A DNA stretch of 64,000 nucleotides, from NCBI GenBank assembly GCA_963691655.1, contig OY829326.1:143920998-143984997 (forward strand), given 5' to 3'. The DNA comes from Toxonevra muliebris (Eukaryota; Arthropoda; Insecta; Diptera; Pallopteridae). The notes under the pieces were generated by a model that had not been told where the DNA came from, searched no databases, and worked only from the letters and a program-made list of their open reading frames with translations. Position numbers and translations under genes: made by a program. Positions 11,743 through 23,259 of this stretch are shown one piece after another (the first letter of the stretch is position 1; each line of letters begins with the position of its first letter).

Positions 11743-12140
11743 CAGTGCTAAAACTGCTGAAGAAAAAGATAACTGATCGAACAGACAATGTTATTCACCG
11801 AATGAACATGTAGAATCCTTTGAAGAGTGCCGTGAAAGTAAGAATGGATCTCGAGCAAGAACATAAAAATGCCCAGAGTGTGGAAACATTCCGCACACAG
11901 CTCCAGCAATTTGAACTTTGTGGCATGAGGCCAGTCAAAAAAAAAAAAAAACACCTTCTAACACAGAAAATGAGAACTCAACGGTTAGAGTGTGCGAGAA
12001 TGCATGGCAATTTAACTTTTGACCAATAGCGGAACATAAAATGTTTCGATGAGAATAAGTGTAGCTTACACTGTGTCGACAATCTTCCATACGTGTGACG
12101 TTCTCCGGGAGAAAGACAAAAAGACACGTGTGCAATAAGA
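11743..12140 (+). pseudogene. Tc1-like transposase, N-terminal to first catalytic block
   Basis: The plus-strand peptide reads FRTQLQQFELCGMRP, then VKKKKKHLLTQKMRTQRLEC and ARMHGNLTFDQ, and after a stop RNIKCFDENKCSLHCVDN and RSPGERQKD. This matches the Tc1 order R.L...GL.GRRPVKKPLLT..HR..RLEFA..H..W....W.NVLFSDESKF.L...D....V.R.PGE. The catalytic Asp is present in CFDEN. The A-run at 11938-11951 is a likely site of length change. The downstream half of the protein is found again at 13480-13735, beyond an oppositely oriented DD37E element. Confidence 0.8.
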
Positions 12141-12311
12141 ACTAAGCATGTATACGAAAAAAACTGGTCGACATTAACTTGTTATAAAAATTATATTTTT
12201 TTAATAAAAACAGAAATTCATACATCAATTGAAAGGTTATAATAGTAACTTTAAGAAAAATAAAAACTTTAGTTATTTGGTTGGCGCGTGTGCGAAAGAT
12301 CGCAACTTTGA

Positions 12312-13262
12312 CTAAACTCCAGCCATTAAACGTTGCACATCAATTCGGGACATTTGAGATGACACAGTAGTCCACTTTTTCTGCAGCTGTTTCTCATTTT
12401 TGACCACTTGCTTCGTTTTTAGCAATTTTCTTTTCATTATAGCCCAATATTTTTCTATCGGTCGAAGTTCTGGGCAATTTGGGGGATTGGCATCTTTTGG
12501 AACAATTTGTACCCCTTTCTCTTTATACCACGTCATTGCCGTTTTCCAGTAACGGCAAGTTGCTAAATCTGGCCAAAAGAGAACAGGAGCCTTGTGAGGA
12601 CGTACCATTGGCTGTAGACGTTTTTGTCAGCACTCTTTTACGTAAATTTTTTGATTGATGGTACCAGTAGTGACAAAAACAGCACTTTTTATGCCGCATT
12701 GGCAAATTGCTTGCCAAACCAAATATTTCTTCGGAAACTTGTCCACTTTCTTTAGCTTAAATTTAGGCGCAACATCACCTCTCTTTTTTGAAGTGTAAAA
12801 TAGTTGACCAGGAAGCTGATTAAAGTCTGCTTTGACATATGTTTCGTCGTCCATGATCATGCAATCAAAATTATGTACAATTTTGTCGTACAGCTTTCGT
12901 GCGCGAGCTTTTGCTGTTGCATTTTTTTTTTGTCATTCCGATTCGGAACCTTATACGTCTTAAGTCCTTTTACTCTGCGTACATTTTGAACATATCCGGG
13001 TGACATATGGACTTTTTTAACAACATCTATGATGGAAAGGCCTGGATTTCTTTGAAACAAGTTTTTCACTTTCTTTGCTTTTTCCTCCGAGATGAACCCC
13101 TTCCTTCGCCCACTTCCAGTTTTTCTTTCAGTAGTTAGTCATTCATTAAAGTTTTTAAGCACTAAAATTACCGCAGATTTTACAATTCTTAAGCTTTTGG
13201 CAATGTGTTTATGTGACATATGTGGAAAATCTTGATTTTTGCGCTGATTTGGAGATGTTTTT
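12312..13262 (-). pseudogene. ITmD37E-type (DD37E) transposase, nearly full but broken
   Basis: On the minus strand the helix-turn-helix region shows FPHMSHKHIAKSLRIVKSAV near 13215, then TERKTGSGRRKGFISEEKAK and NPGLSIIDVVKKVHMSPGY. The catalytic blocks are MIMDDETYVKADF (first Asp), LFWPDLATC (second Asp) and NPPNCPELRPIEKYW (Glu). Exactly 37 residues lie between the second Asp and the Glu, the signature of the DD37E group described from mosquitoes. All three acidic residues are retained. Damage is light: a stop near 13142, a frame change at the T-run 12922-12931 and one TGA at 12624-12626. The C-terminus ends VQRLMAGV at 12312. Clear terminal inverted repeats were not identified. This is the best-preserved transposase in the window. 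Confidence 0.9.
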
Positions 13263-13479
13263 CTTATTAGGTACGGAGTCCTTTGCTTTTGTTGATGAAA
13301 TAATGAACGCACAAAAATATGGGGAGGTTATAATGTGCTCTGTTATGTTATCTTCTAGGACCGTGCAAAATCGGCAGGTTTCGATTAGTAATAAACTGTC
13401 ATTCTATCCGAATATTTTTGATTAAAAATAAATAAAACAATCGTTTTAATTTTTTTGAAGAAGCAGAAAATGTTCAAAG

Positions 13480-13735
13480 ACCCCGGTATTTAACATGTGG
13501 ATTGGACTGGAAACTCTCCAGATTTGAAACTAGTCGAGCATTTATGGCATGGATGAAACGTAAAGTGACTCAGCATAAACCACAGAGTAAACTATAGATA
13601 AAAACAATTTTGGCAAAAGTTTCAAAAAAGTAAATTTCAAACAGTATTACTGTAGAACCTTGGTGAGTAAATGTTTGTTTGAATCGAAGCTGTTATAGCC
13701 TCCAAAAGTGGATTGAAATCTTATGAAATTTAAGA
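13480..13735 (+). pseudogene. Tc1-like transposase, C-terminal part
   Basis: The plus strand reads VDWTGNSPDLKLVEHLWHG, the last catalytic block of Tc1 transposases (LDWPGNSPDLNPIEHLW), and after frame changes ends with VIASKSGLKSYEI, matching the usual tail VIKA.GG.TKY. The acidic residue after the second Pro position is kept (LVEHLW). It has the same orientation and superfamily as 11743-12140, so it probably is the 3' half of that element, separated by the DD37E insertion at about 12.2-13.4 kb. Confidence 0.7.
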
Positions 13736-13739
13736 TTAC

Positions 13740-15494
13740 AATATTACTTTATATTAAAAAAAAACAAAACCAACATTTTTTTTTTTAAATTGTTTAATAA
13801 TTAAAAAAATTTTGGAAAACGAAATAAATATATGAAAATAAATAATATCCTTTATTTATTTTTTATGGAAAGGAAGAAAAATTCACATTTGAAATCGACA
13901 CAATTTTTGTTAAATAAAATAAATTTTTGTCACGTTTAAAAAATTATAAATGTGGTCCAGATATAAACTCCCTCCACATCTACATGCATACATATTTGAA
14001 CACCAAAATCGCGGTATACAGTTATCAGTTTATACAAACTGATACAATCATGTTTCATAAGTTTATATCGATTTATATACTAAGCCACAATACGTCATTT
14101 GTTTTTCTTATGAAACAATATACTTAGTTTACATTCGAGTTCTGTTCCACTAAATAATATTACTATCAATAAATTCACTTGTGCTTAGGATATTATTTTG
14201 CAGACGAATGTAAATAACTTCTTCTCTTTTTTGCCATCAGAAGTACAGAAATAACTTTACAGCAATTTTTCTGAAAGATCAATCTTTATGCCTATCAAAA
14301 TTAGTTGCAGCAAAAATAATTTATTAAAGGTCGAAAAACGACAAAGGGAATTGAGTAAACATGTTAAAAACATAAAAAACACAACACTGCTTTAAATACC
14401 TTCTATTTTTTTTTTTATACATTTTTCTTATTTTATGTAAAGAAAAAGTGTATCTTCTTTCTAGTTATAAAATATATTTGCACATATTTGCAGATAATCA
14501 ATATTATTTTTCATCTATATGAATATTCGCATTATTCAGTCTGTGTATATATTGACTTTCTGTACTTTCTGCACTACACTATAACCTCCTATAAATAAAT
14601 ATGTTTTTATATTTAATTTTTTTCTTTATACATACATTCTATAAAACATTTTTTTGTCTTATTAATCCACTATCCACTGTCGTATCCGCTTATCGTCACT
14701 TCAACATGCACATCATCTTCCAATTAATCTTGCCACGCTTATCATTCTCGGTACATCTTCTTCGACCACAATGCAGACAAAAATTATTATTTATGCTTTT
14801 GTTTTTCTCAATACTATGTGTGAGTACCTACTACTAATACTACTTCTACTACTATGTACTAAATATTACATACCAAGTTTTTTTTGTAATCGTTTATCTG
14901 TGCGCTACCATCATTTGTGTGGTATTGTATGAAATATTATATTCTTTTTTTGTTTTCTCTCTAATACACTTAAGTTTTTATTATTATTATTTCTTTTTAT
15001 TTTAGCTATCTTTCTTATGTTTCTTTTTTCTAAGTTAAGCAAGAAAAACTTAAAAAATGAAAGAAAATTGTGTCAAGCGATAAACACAGATAAGAGAAAA
15101 GTGCTTTCTTATAATTAAACAATACAAGATTCTCAGCTACTTATATTTTGCTTTAAGAATAAAGTTTTCTTCTATTTAATAGATAGAGTTTTTTGCAATT
15201 GATGAATATGTCATTTACACATTTCGCTGGAATAGTTTTTTGTTATATTCAATACTGATAAGCTTAAAAAAAGAAGATAAAATGAATGAATAAAATGTTG
15301 TTGTTTTTAAATATAAGAGAAAAAGAGTTTTTAAGAGTACATGAAGAGACACTAAGAGAGCCGAGATCGTGATCGGACTTTTTTCATATGAATAAATTTT
15401 TTGTATGAGAATCGGTTTCATGCAATTCAAGAAGAGACGTCGGCTCTTTCAATCTCATCTCAAATAACCGAGTGATAGACTTCAGAGGAATTTA
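13740..15494. other. AT-rich non-coding DNA
   Basis: Only A/T-rich sequence with short open frames lacking recognisable domains. A CTA/ACT triplet patch lies near 14828-14855. No splice-flanked coding stretch was recognised. Confidence 0.6.
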
Positions 15495-15502
15495 CTGCAG
15501 TG

Positions 15503-17049
15503 CAGTGTTGCCAGAATGACGATTTTATCATCGATTTGACGATTTTTTGGCCCAATAACGATTTGACGATTTTTATTGAAAAATTACGATTTTTAGAGTA
15601 AAAAACAACTCCAAAAAACCTTTTTGATTTAAAATCTCTTCTGTTATGTTTATACATATAGTATATATATCACAAAAAAAAGTTTCCACATACCAAAAAA
15701 AACTTTAACCCCAAAAATCTTCTCTATAATAAATCTACACTGCTAAAAAACTACATAGAAAATAGTTGAAATACCAATTATATTATGAAGAAGAAAACGT
15801 GATTCTGTTTTTTTTTTAACTCAATATCTTAGTATAATGTGCCAAAAGTAAGTTTTCAAAAACTTTAATATTCAAAATGGCGCCATTCTACTCCAGCAAT
15901 TTTAGTGAATTGGTCTTCAATAGTGAAAAGATTTCTACACCGACCTTCCCCAAAATATTCTTTACCAATTTTCTTCATCCACGACACTGTGAGAAGTACG
16001 CCCTAAAACAATCAATCTCAATCTGCTCTTGTATTACCATTTAATGGCAAGTCAGGGCTTAGAGTTTGGAGTTGAAGTTGGGCTGGACTAAACCAAAGCA
16101 CTCAGTCTCAAAGATCATTGTACTATCTCCAAGATAGAGCCAGTAGAAGAAAGTATAAAGACAGGAAAGATATGTGAGGGGATAAATGGGAAGAAGAAAG
16201 GTCTAGGGTCTCTCAACCTCAAACTTCTTTGTTTCACTGATGATTCTTAGAAGCTCAGGAAGAGGGAGAGTGTGGACATAATTCATACTCAAGACATCAC
16301 TACCCAACAACCCCAATCTGATTCTCGCGAACGCCGGACAATTACAAAGATAATGCTCCGTAGTATCGTTGTCCTTAAGATACTACTACTGCCAGCTTTT
16401 CTCTTCAGGAACTGGAACGCCTCTTAAAGGAATAAAGACTAGGTGTATCTGTGTTGAACTTGATTTTTAGTGATACAATTTTGATTATGCTTTCCATGCA
16501 TAAATATTTTAAGACCAGAGTATTTAATCGAGTTGTGTAATCGAATAAAAAAACGATTCGATTTTTATATTGCTGCATTGAAAGAATCAAGTTTTCTTTG
16601 GGAAAACTAATTTCAAAAAAGTGAATTCATTAAAAAATTTAATATTACATTTTAAAAATTTAAGGGACAAAAACTACTTTCAGCAAACTAAATATTGACT
16701 TTAGGGAGCTACGATATGTAGATTTTGAGACAATTTTTGATAAGGTGAATGAAATTGCAGCTGAGAAAAGTTTTGGAAAGCTATTTCCAACATAAAACGT
16801 GGTGATTCATCAAAAGCATTTCCATTGTCAAACTTTGCTTTAAAATTGATATATTTACCCAACTCGTCCGCAAATGTTGAAAGAATATTTAAACAATAAG
16901 ACTCTTGAAGGTATATTATAATATAAATGAATGCAACCATATTTAAAGTAAAAAATTTGAGTTTTTCTCTCATGACAATTTTTTTCTGAAAATTAAAATA
17001 TTTTCTTACAATTTTGACGATTTTTGAAGTGAAGTTTCCGGCAACACTG
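15503..17049. mobile_element. hAT-like non-autonomous element with nested LINE tail
   Basis: The left end starts CAGTGTTGCCAG and the right end, reverse complemented, starts CAGTGTTGCCGG, giving an 11/12 terminal inverted repeat. The flanking 8-mers are CTGCAGTG (15495-15502) and CTGTCGTG (17050-17057), 6/8 identical, as expected of an old 8 bp target duplication typical of hAT elements. TGACGATTTT motifs repeat near the left end and recur near the right end. No transposase was recognised. A LINE 3' fragment (about 16030-16385) sits inside, so the LINE is the younger insertion. Confidence 0.65.
16030..16385 (-). pseudogene. LINE 3' end, same family as 19770-20180
   Basis: On the minus strand from about 16381 the peptide is DNDTTEHYLCNCPAFARIR, followed by a stretch that includes VHTLPLPELLRIISETKKF and a stop at 16203-16205. 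It matches the copy at 19770-20030 residue for residue with only a few changes, and the roughly 170 bp 3' untranslated regions also align. TTEHYLC.CPA is the terminal zinc knuckle of an RNase H-bearing LINE. The copy is strongly 5'-truncated and has inserted into the hAT-like element. Confidence 0.85.
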
Positions 17050-17057
17050 CTGTCGTG

Positions 17058-19540
17058 TTGTTTTTGCACGAAACAATTTTAGTGCAAATATTTATATAAA
17101 TATGAGAGAGAGAGTGAGAGTGCTGTTAGTATTTTTCTGACTTTGGTAACCGTTCTTCTGTTTATTACATACAGTAGGTGAAAAAAATAATTCACTAAAA
17201 CTGTTAGCGAAAAAGGCGGCCATTTTGGATGCTGAAGGTTTTGACAACTTATTTTTAACCATCGTACTGTCATTTAGTAATATTAAACTTAAAAAAAAAA
17301 ATAGAACTAAATTTCTTTCTTCATAATATTATTGCTATTTCAACAACATTTCACGTAGCTTTATAAGGATGTAAAAAATTTTAAGGGATCTATTATTGCG
17401 AAGATATTTGGTGTTAAGGTTTTGTTTCATTTTGACAACTGTATATAGCGCATTTGCTCCCTAGATTTTGCACCTTATACTCAGCAATTATATCCTATCC
17501 AGATATTCATATAGTTATTTTTTATTGCAAAATTTGGACTACAATAAGCTACCCCAAAACCCAATTTTTATAAATTGCTGCTTCATTCCTATAAAATGTT
17601 TAGTATAGTTTTTCATTCAACTTCGGCTATGTCTCTTCGAATTTAATAATCAATATTCAATATTACACGTAGGGTTGCCACATTCAAATTGCACTTCACC
17701 TGAATATTGGAAAACAAAAACATCGGGTATCGGCATCTTATCGCTCTGATGGACTTTGCATATAAAATATGGCATTCATTCGATTACATTGAGCGATAGA
17801 ATTCAACTCAAGTTAACTTTGAATTCAAAAAGAAGTCAAGCCTTTACAGATTTTCTTAGTTAATAAAGTTAATCTTTTGATTCTAAATTTTCTTCTCTGG
17901 CTGAGTTGAAAACGTTAATAGATAATGGCCTGTTTTCGAGCCAATTTTCAGAAATTTATTGTGAGGAAACGAAAAAAGATTTTATGAACTTTTTTTTTTT
18001 TTTGTTTTTATTATTTAATTTTTGCCAAATTTCTGTCAACCTCCGTGACCAGAAGATGACTTTAACCATGTCAATGTCAAAAGTTAACAAATAGTTTCAG
18101 GGATTCAGTATTACCAAATCATTAACTATGGTTCGTTCGTTTTTTTTCAAAACTTAAATTTTTTCCAAAAAAAAAAAATACTTTCATTCCCATTTTACGT
18201 TTTTTAAAAGGCTGGAAAATGGAATTACACAATATTTTGAAAAACTCCCTTAAATTGCAAAAGTATTTTTGGGTTTAAGTTCTTTACGTATTACATTTAT
18301 TATTCCAAGCTCTTAAACACCCTCAAAAATATTTCAAATCTTTTCAAATCCGATTTGCAGATGAATATACCACACGTGCATAAATACATAGGCATTGTGT
18401 TATCTATAAACTGAAATGAAACCATTGTTCCAGAAAAACTTATGTGCATACATATGTACGAGTGAAAAGGAATTTGAATTGATCAACGCTTCTTGCAAAA
18501 TTGCTCGTATTGCGTGTAAGCCTCCACGGCATTGTTTTACTTACCACTTTCTCCATATATAGAAGCTATCTTTCACTTGCATTGAACATTTCACAATATA
18601 TAATCCTTCCTTTCCCAATCAAGTGTGAGACCATCTCCATTCTTCTGTCATTCTCCACAAAATTTCAAAGAAAATTCAATACGTTTCATTGTTTTCCACC
18701 AATATCTCCACAACAACAACAACAATAAAAGGAACAGTAACAATTCTGCTTAATTGCAAAATCTAATCCATTATCATCCAACAATAACAACAACAAAAAC
18801 CACTACATCTACAACGACTAATGTCGAATCATTTCTCATCAGTTTCCCTCCCTCATATGCCCCTCACTTGAAACAATTATATCAATATGTTACAAGTACA
18901 TGAAAGTTCACGAATACATATTTGCTATAAAACACAAACATACACACACATAGAACCATAACCGCACACACACACACATATACTACATGGGTGAGTGTGT
19001 GCATAAAGTTTATTGTATTTTATAGATATGTAGAGAAGTGTCGCAATTTAATTTAATTTTGAGTTTTTGTCAACTTTAATTGCAATTTAAAATTAGCTGC
19101 TAATGAGTTTACTTGTTTTCTATTTGCCTGTTAGCAAGCATGCAAACATATGCAAAGGTATATACATGTATATAGACACACACATATATAACTATTAGAA
19201 TTGACATAAGTTTGTAGATACTCAGCAGGAAAATAAATACCACAGGAAACTCATATTTCACAGCGGGTAGCGCTCATTTTGATAATGAACGCTACTGAAC
19301 AACAGAACAGAAACAATTGCAGCAAGTTTAATAAAGCAAAACCAAAAATTTTGTCTCTTGGTAGCGCTGACAGTGCACAGTTTTTAAAATTTGATCTCTG
19401 CTTGACAAATATATCAGAATTTAAGTAGGTTATAATATGAAGAAAGGTCAACGATTCCGGAGCTACATGATTCTATGTCTATATTAGTCTTATATACATT
19501 GTAGAATAATGTGCTTCAGACTAGTGGTACATTAGTGTCG
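17058..19540. other. Mostly non-coding DNA with microsatellites and short repeat remnants
   Basis: GA-rich tract near 17103-17120; ACAGTAGGTGAAAAAAATAA near 17171, which resembles the end of a Tc1-like element; CAA triplets near 18710-18725; CA repeats near 18946-18980. A short hairpin-forming block GTAGCGCTCATT ... AATGAACGCTAC lies at about 19266-19294. No gene supported. Confidence 0.5.
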
Positions 19541-19582
19541 AGTCTTTGGGTACTCGGTATTTGATACGAGGCTGTAAAACAC

Positions 19583-19765
19583 TCATCGAATGCATGAAAA
19601 GAAGTAATCGATACTCAATTGGCAAGCAAAGATGTAATGGTCGATGCTTCCAAATGCTTTCTTCAAGCGCGGGCACTGACTTAAAATATACTCCGCTGAT
19701 TCCTTTTCATCTCTGCATACCAACCAACATAAGTCATTAAAAAGAGTTTCCAGTTTTGTAAGGCG
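19583..19765 (-). pseudogene. LINE zinc-knuckle tail, 5'-truncated
   Basis: The minus strand reads RLTKLETLFNDLCWLVCRDE and then KESAEYILSQCPRLKKAFGS, the terminal C-x-x-C...H/Y...C knuckle of LINE ORF2 (CRLC...E.AEHILC.CP). The expected His is Tyr (AEYIL). It is cut off at its 5' side at almost the same point of the protein as the plus-strand copy that begins at 19770, so the two lie head to head. Confidence 0.7.
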
Positions 19766-19769
19766 ATCG

Positions 19770-20180
19770 GTGGGCATCATCACAGGGCACAACATATGTG
19801 GTCTGCATATGACTAACATGGGCGTCATCACCGATCCAATTTGCCAATCGTGTTTTGAGGACGACGATACTACGGAGCATTATCTTTGTAGCTGTCCGGC
19901 GTTCGCCAGAATCAGATTAAGGCTGTTGGGTAGTGATATCGTGAGTATGAATAATGTCCATACTCTCCCTCTTCCTGAGCTTCTAAGGTTCATCAGTGAA
20001 ACGAAGAAGTTCGAGATTGAGAGACCCTAGACCTTTCTTCTTCCCATTTATCCCCACATAACTTTCCTGTCTCTCTACTCTCTACTACTGGTTCTATCCT
20101 TGGGTATAGCACAATGATCCTCGTTGACTGAGTGCTTTGGTTAAGTCCAGCCCACCCACAACTCTAAACTCTAAAGTAGA
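19770..20180 (+). pseudogene. LINE zinc-knuckle tail and 3' untranslated region
   Basis: An open stretch from 19770 to the stop at 20028-20030 begins GIITGHNICGLHMTNMG and continues ITDPICQSCFEDDDTTEHYL to CSCPAFARIRLRLLGSD, ending KKFEIERP. ITGH...H...MG...DP.C..C.....T.EH.LC.CPA is the usual end of RNase H-bearing LINE proteins, where the knuckle probably binds nucleic acid. The 3' untranslated part to about 20180 aligns with the inverted copy at 16030-16200. No poly(A) tail is evident. Confidence 0.85.
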
Positions 20181-20189
20181 TCGTTTAAA

Positions 20190-21900
20190 CTTATCCTACA
20201 TTCAACAAAATAACTCTTCGAATTTCTGTAATGATTTTTAAATTGTTCTTTGCCATGTTCATACATTGCTTACGAAAAGTTTAGGTATATGTTCCTTTTG
20301 AATGCTTTATTCTTGATAGATTTTTCTTTGCTGTTCTTTTTTTCTTCTAATTAATAGTAAAAAGGATTATTTCCCCAACTTATCGAATTGTTCGGGTTCC
20401 ACGTAGGATTGTGTTGCTTCTTATTTTGCTAATTTATCGCAATATGACACGAAACCCTCAGAATCCAAACCCGATTACTTCGGAGCCTCCATCTAGCTAA
20501 CGCATACAATGACTTATTCAAGCTTATTTGGTAAACGTTTTAAATTTTTTCCACTGGGAAATTGTCTTCTTAATTATATACATATGTATGTAGGTATATA
20601 TAAATATGTATTCTTACAATTGTGCTGGTATTATCACACAGTAAAATTCACTCTCAATACACATAATTATACGTATGCACATCGAAGTATATCCGAGATA
20701 ACTTCTTAATTGGATATCTACGTTAGCGTCAAGGATTTTGATGAAGTAAGTAATTAGTAACGCGTTTATAATTTTGTTATTATATATCTATAAAAATATA
20801 AATCTTCTAAGTGTGTGTATTAGGGATGTCAATCCCGGGATTTCTCTAAAATTATGCTCGAAAAATCCGAAATTGAAATAAAAAAACTGGGATTTCCGGT
20901 ATTCTTCTGAAACTCAACAAACTAATTTTTATTCATTTCTTGTTTTATTATCTTTGAATCAAGAGTCAAATTAGTTCCCAATTCGTTCTTGGTACAACCC
21001 CTCAAAAACCGACTATAAAGTTATGACAATGTATTTTTTTAAGATATTATTTTATTGTTCTACGAAATTTTATCGCCCGTTTGTGGAGAATATATTACTT
21101 TTACGCTGAACAAAAACGTTTCTGAGGAACGTTGCCGTGTTTGCAGAAACAAAAACCGTTTTCTGTAAAAGATTTACCATTTTATGATGAACGAAAATTT
21201 GTTCACGATAAAATTAAGGCAATTTTCTTTTCTGGCAAATGGAAAAAACCGTTTCTGCTAAACGAAAGTCCACAACTCTCTTCTCTTTTTATTTTCGTTT
21301 TCCTCTCACCTCGCTCTCGTCGCAAAAAGAAGTAGCAGCGACGCTTACATTCAAACTCCAGACAACAACGAATCAACATAACATAACGGGAAGTATCATT
21401 TGTCAACGCATTATTGAAGAAATTTAATTGTGCATTGAAATTATTTCATCACATTTCTTTTTGTCTATAAAAAAGTGCGTGGTGTTTATAAAAAACAAAT
21501 AAAAGTGTGTGATTTATAAGTAATAAATAATACAAAAATTGTAATAATATAATTTTATGTAAATTTCAAACACTTTTTCTAGTTTTTAATCAGAAAATTT
21601 TATTTAAACAAAAACCACAATAAAATGCCAATGTACATATGAAAATTGATTTTGCTTTCTTTTTTATATTTTTCAGGGAAATATTGCATTTTATTGCAAA
21701 CGTTTTTAGTTCATAGTAAAAGAATTGAACCGTTTATGATGAATAATCTTCGTTCATGGCAACCGAATACAGTCGTTAATGATAAATAAATGTTCGTTCG
21801 TTATGAAAACATTCCATGAACGAAGTTCGTTTAGTGAAAATTTCATTTCTGAGAAACGAATTTTTTCTTTGCGTGGATTAGTTGAATTTTACTTCCGATA
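20190..21900. other. Non-coding DNA with possible transposon ends
   Basis: At 20822 a GGGATGTC motif is followed by the perfect 12 bp palindrome AATCCCGGGATT, reminiscent of a hAT-type end, but no matching right end was found. Between about 21100 and 21875 ACGAA/TTCGT words recur on both strands and CGTTTCTGAG near 21115 pairs with CTCAGAAACG near 21850, suggesting a degenerate foldback-like repeat. No gene supported. Confidence 0.45.
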
Positions 21901-21954
21901 GGGATAAGTGTAAAACCAATAGCCAAAATGGGCATCTTTCTTTGACTTTTTTGG

Positions 21955-22335
21955 TTCAGTATGCTTTGGCAAATTACCATGCAAAGATTTACACTCGAAC
22001 CACGTTTAAAAATCGTAGAAAGTTATTTTCAAAAATCGCGGTCTGTACGCAAAACTCATAGAGAGAGAGAGAGAGTACTGAAGGAAATTTTCCATGGTCG
22101 AATTTTATCGAAAAATTTAATCGATGATTTACCGCCGCGGTCATGCGATGTGATACCGCAGGATTAATTCCTTTGAGGCTATGTAAATGGCACTTGTCTA
22201 TGCTGATGAGTTAGCAACAATTGAATACTTGAGGTAATACACTACACGCGTTATTGGTAAAATACAGCCCAATGTTATTGAGCGGATAGTGAAAAACTGG
22301 ACTGATAGTCTGGCCTTTTTGAAATGTAGGTGCAA
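21955..22335 (+). pseudogene. Internally deleted mariner-like transposase
   Basis: The N-terminus MLWQITMQRFTLEPRLKIVE leading to FQKSRSVRKTHRE matches the first helix-turn-helix of mariner-like transposases (M.W......R..IVE.YF...RSVRKTYR). After only a short GA-rich stretch it jumps to the C-terminal catalytic end: FHGRILSKNLIDDLPPRSCD and VIPQD*FL*GYVNG, equivalent to ..GR.ISK.GDVNWPPRSCDLTPLDFFLWGYVK. NVIERIVKNWTDSLAFLKC near 22265 matches the usual tail. About two thirds of the protein is missing and stops are present, as in a MITE derived by internal deletion. Confidence 0.85.
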
Positions 22336-22344
22336 TGGCCTTAT

Positions 22345-23255
22345 TTACTTTTTTTATTTTTATTTATTTAAAATAAAACATTAATGCAATAAGATAAGAT
22401 ATAAATCTATTATAGCACAAACAGCAAAAGTGGCCATTGAATTAACAAATCTGATTGTAAAATAGTTAACATATGCTACAAATCATTTTAAATATTAAAT
22501 ACCATGAAATTTGTTGACCATTTTTTATGATGGTTCAACAAATTTTGTGTGTTTTATTAAAAAAAAAGGTTCTATCCCTCTAAAAAAACACCCTTTATAA
22601 AAGCATTCCCATTTTCCTTGAGATTTCATAGAACATAGACATTTATAAATCAGAAAATCATATATTGTCGTTCAGATGTAAACGTCAAATTTCCAAAAAA
22701 GTTAGTTGGCAAGGTCGAGTTGACTATATGAATTTCTGACGATTGTAAAATTGAAAATTTCATGGAAATTTCTTAATGTAGTCACAGCAATGATTTGCAT
22801 TTTAATAAGCCATTGAAAGTCTTGAAAAAATTTTGATAACATTATCATATAATTTGTTAAGCTTGTAGTTGGTTAGAGGAGTAGGTTAAGTAAGAGGATT
22901 TAAGAAATAGAATAAGATTTTTTCCTAGGAGAGTTGTAGATTTACGAAGATTTATAAAACACATAGATTATGCAGCATCCGATAAACTTTACATATTGCT
23001 TCACAAATATAGATGTTCCAGGTGAAAATTTTTAAATCATCTGCATAAATATATGTAATACACTCAAGGCAAACAGTATCGAACGCCTTTATGTGGTTCG
23101 GCAATGTTTAAAAATTGTTGCTGTCAAGAGTTACTCAAAATTCCTCAGAAGCATAAAGCAATGCAGGAACACTATTTATTTTAGAACGAAAACCTGATTG
23201 TCAGTCGGAGAGTAGTTTGTAATCGGATACGTGTTTGGTAACTTTTAGCTTTTTA
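22345..23255 (-). pseudogene. CR1/Jockey-like LINE reverse transcriptase, internally deleted
   Basis: On the minus strand from about 23250 one frame reads LLSD*QSGFRSKINSVPAL, then HIKAFDTV, and directly YIYADDLKIF. QSGFR, KAFD and YADD are reverse transcriptase motifs, but the roughly 80 residues normally between KAFD and YADD are missing. The element seems to run to a 3' end near 22345 that finishes in TAAATAAA-type repeats, as does the element at 43.4 kb. It is dead, with several stops. Confidence 0.75.
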
Positions 23256-23259
23256 GACT

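Noticed and set aside
20822..20850. Possible hAT left end with palindrome AATCCCGGGATT
   Set aside because: No matching right end or target duplication could be found downstream.
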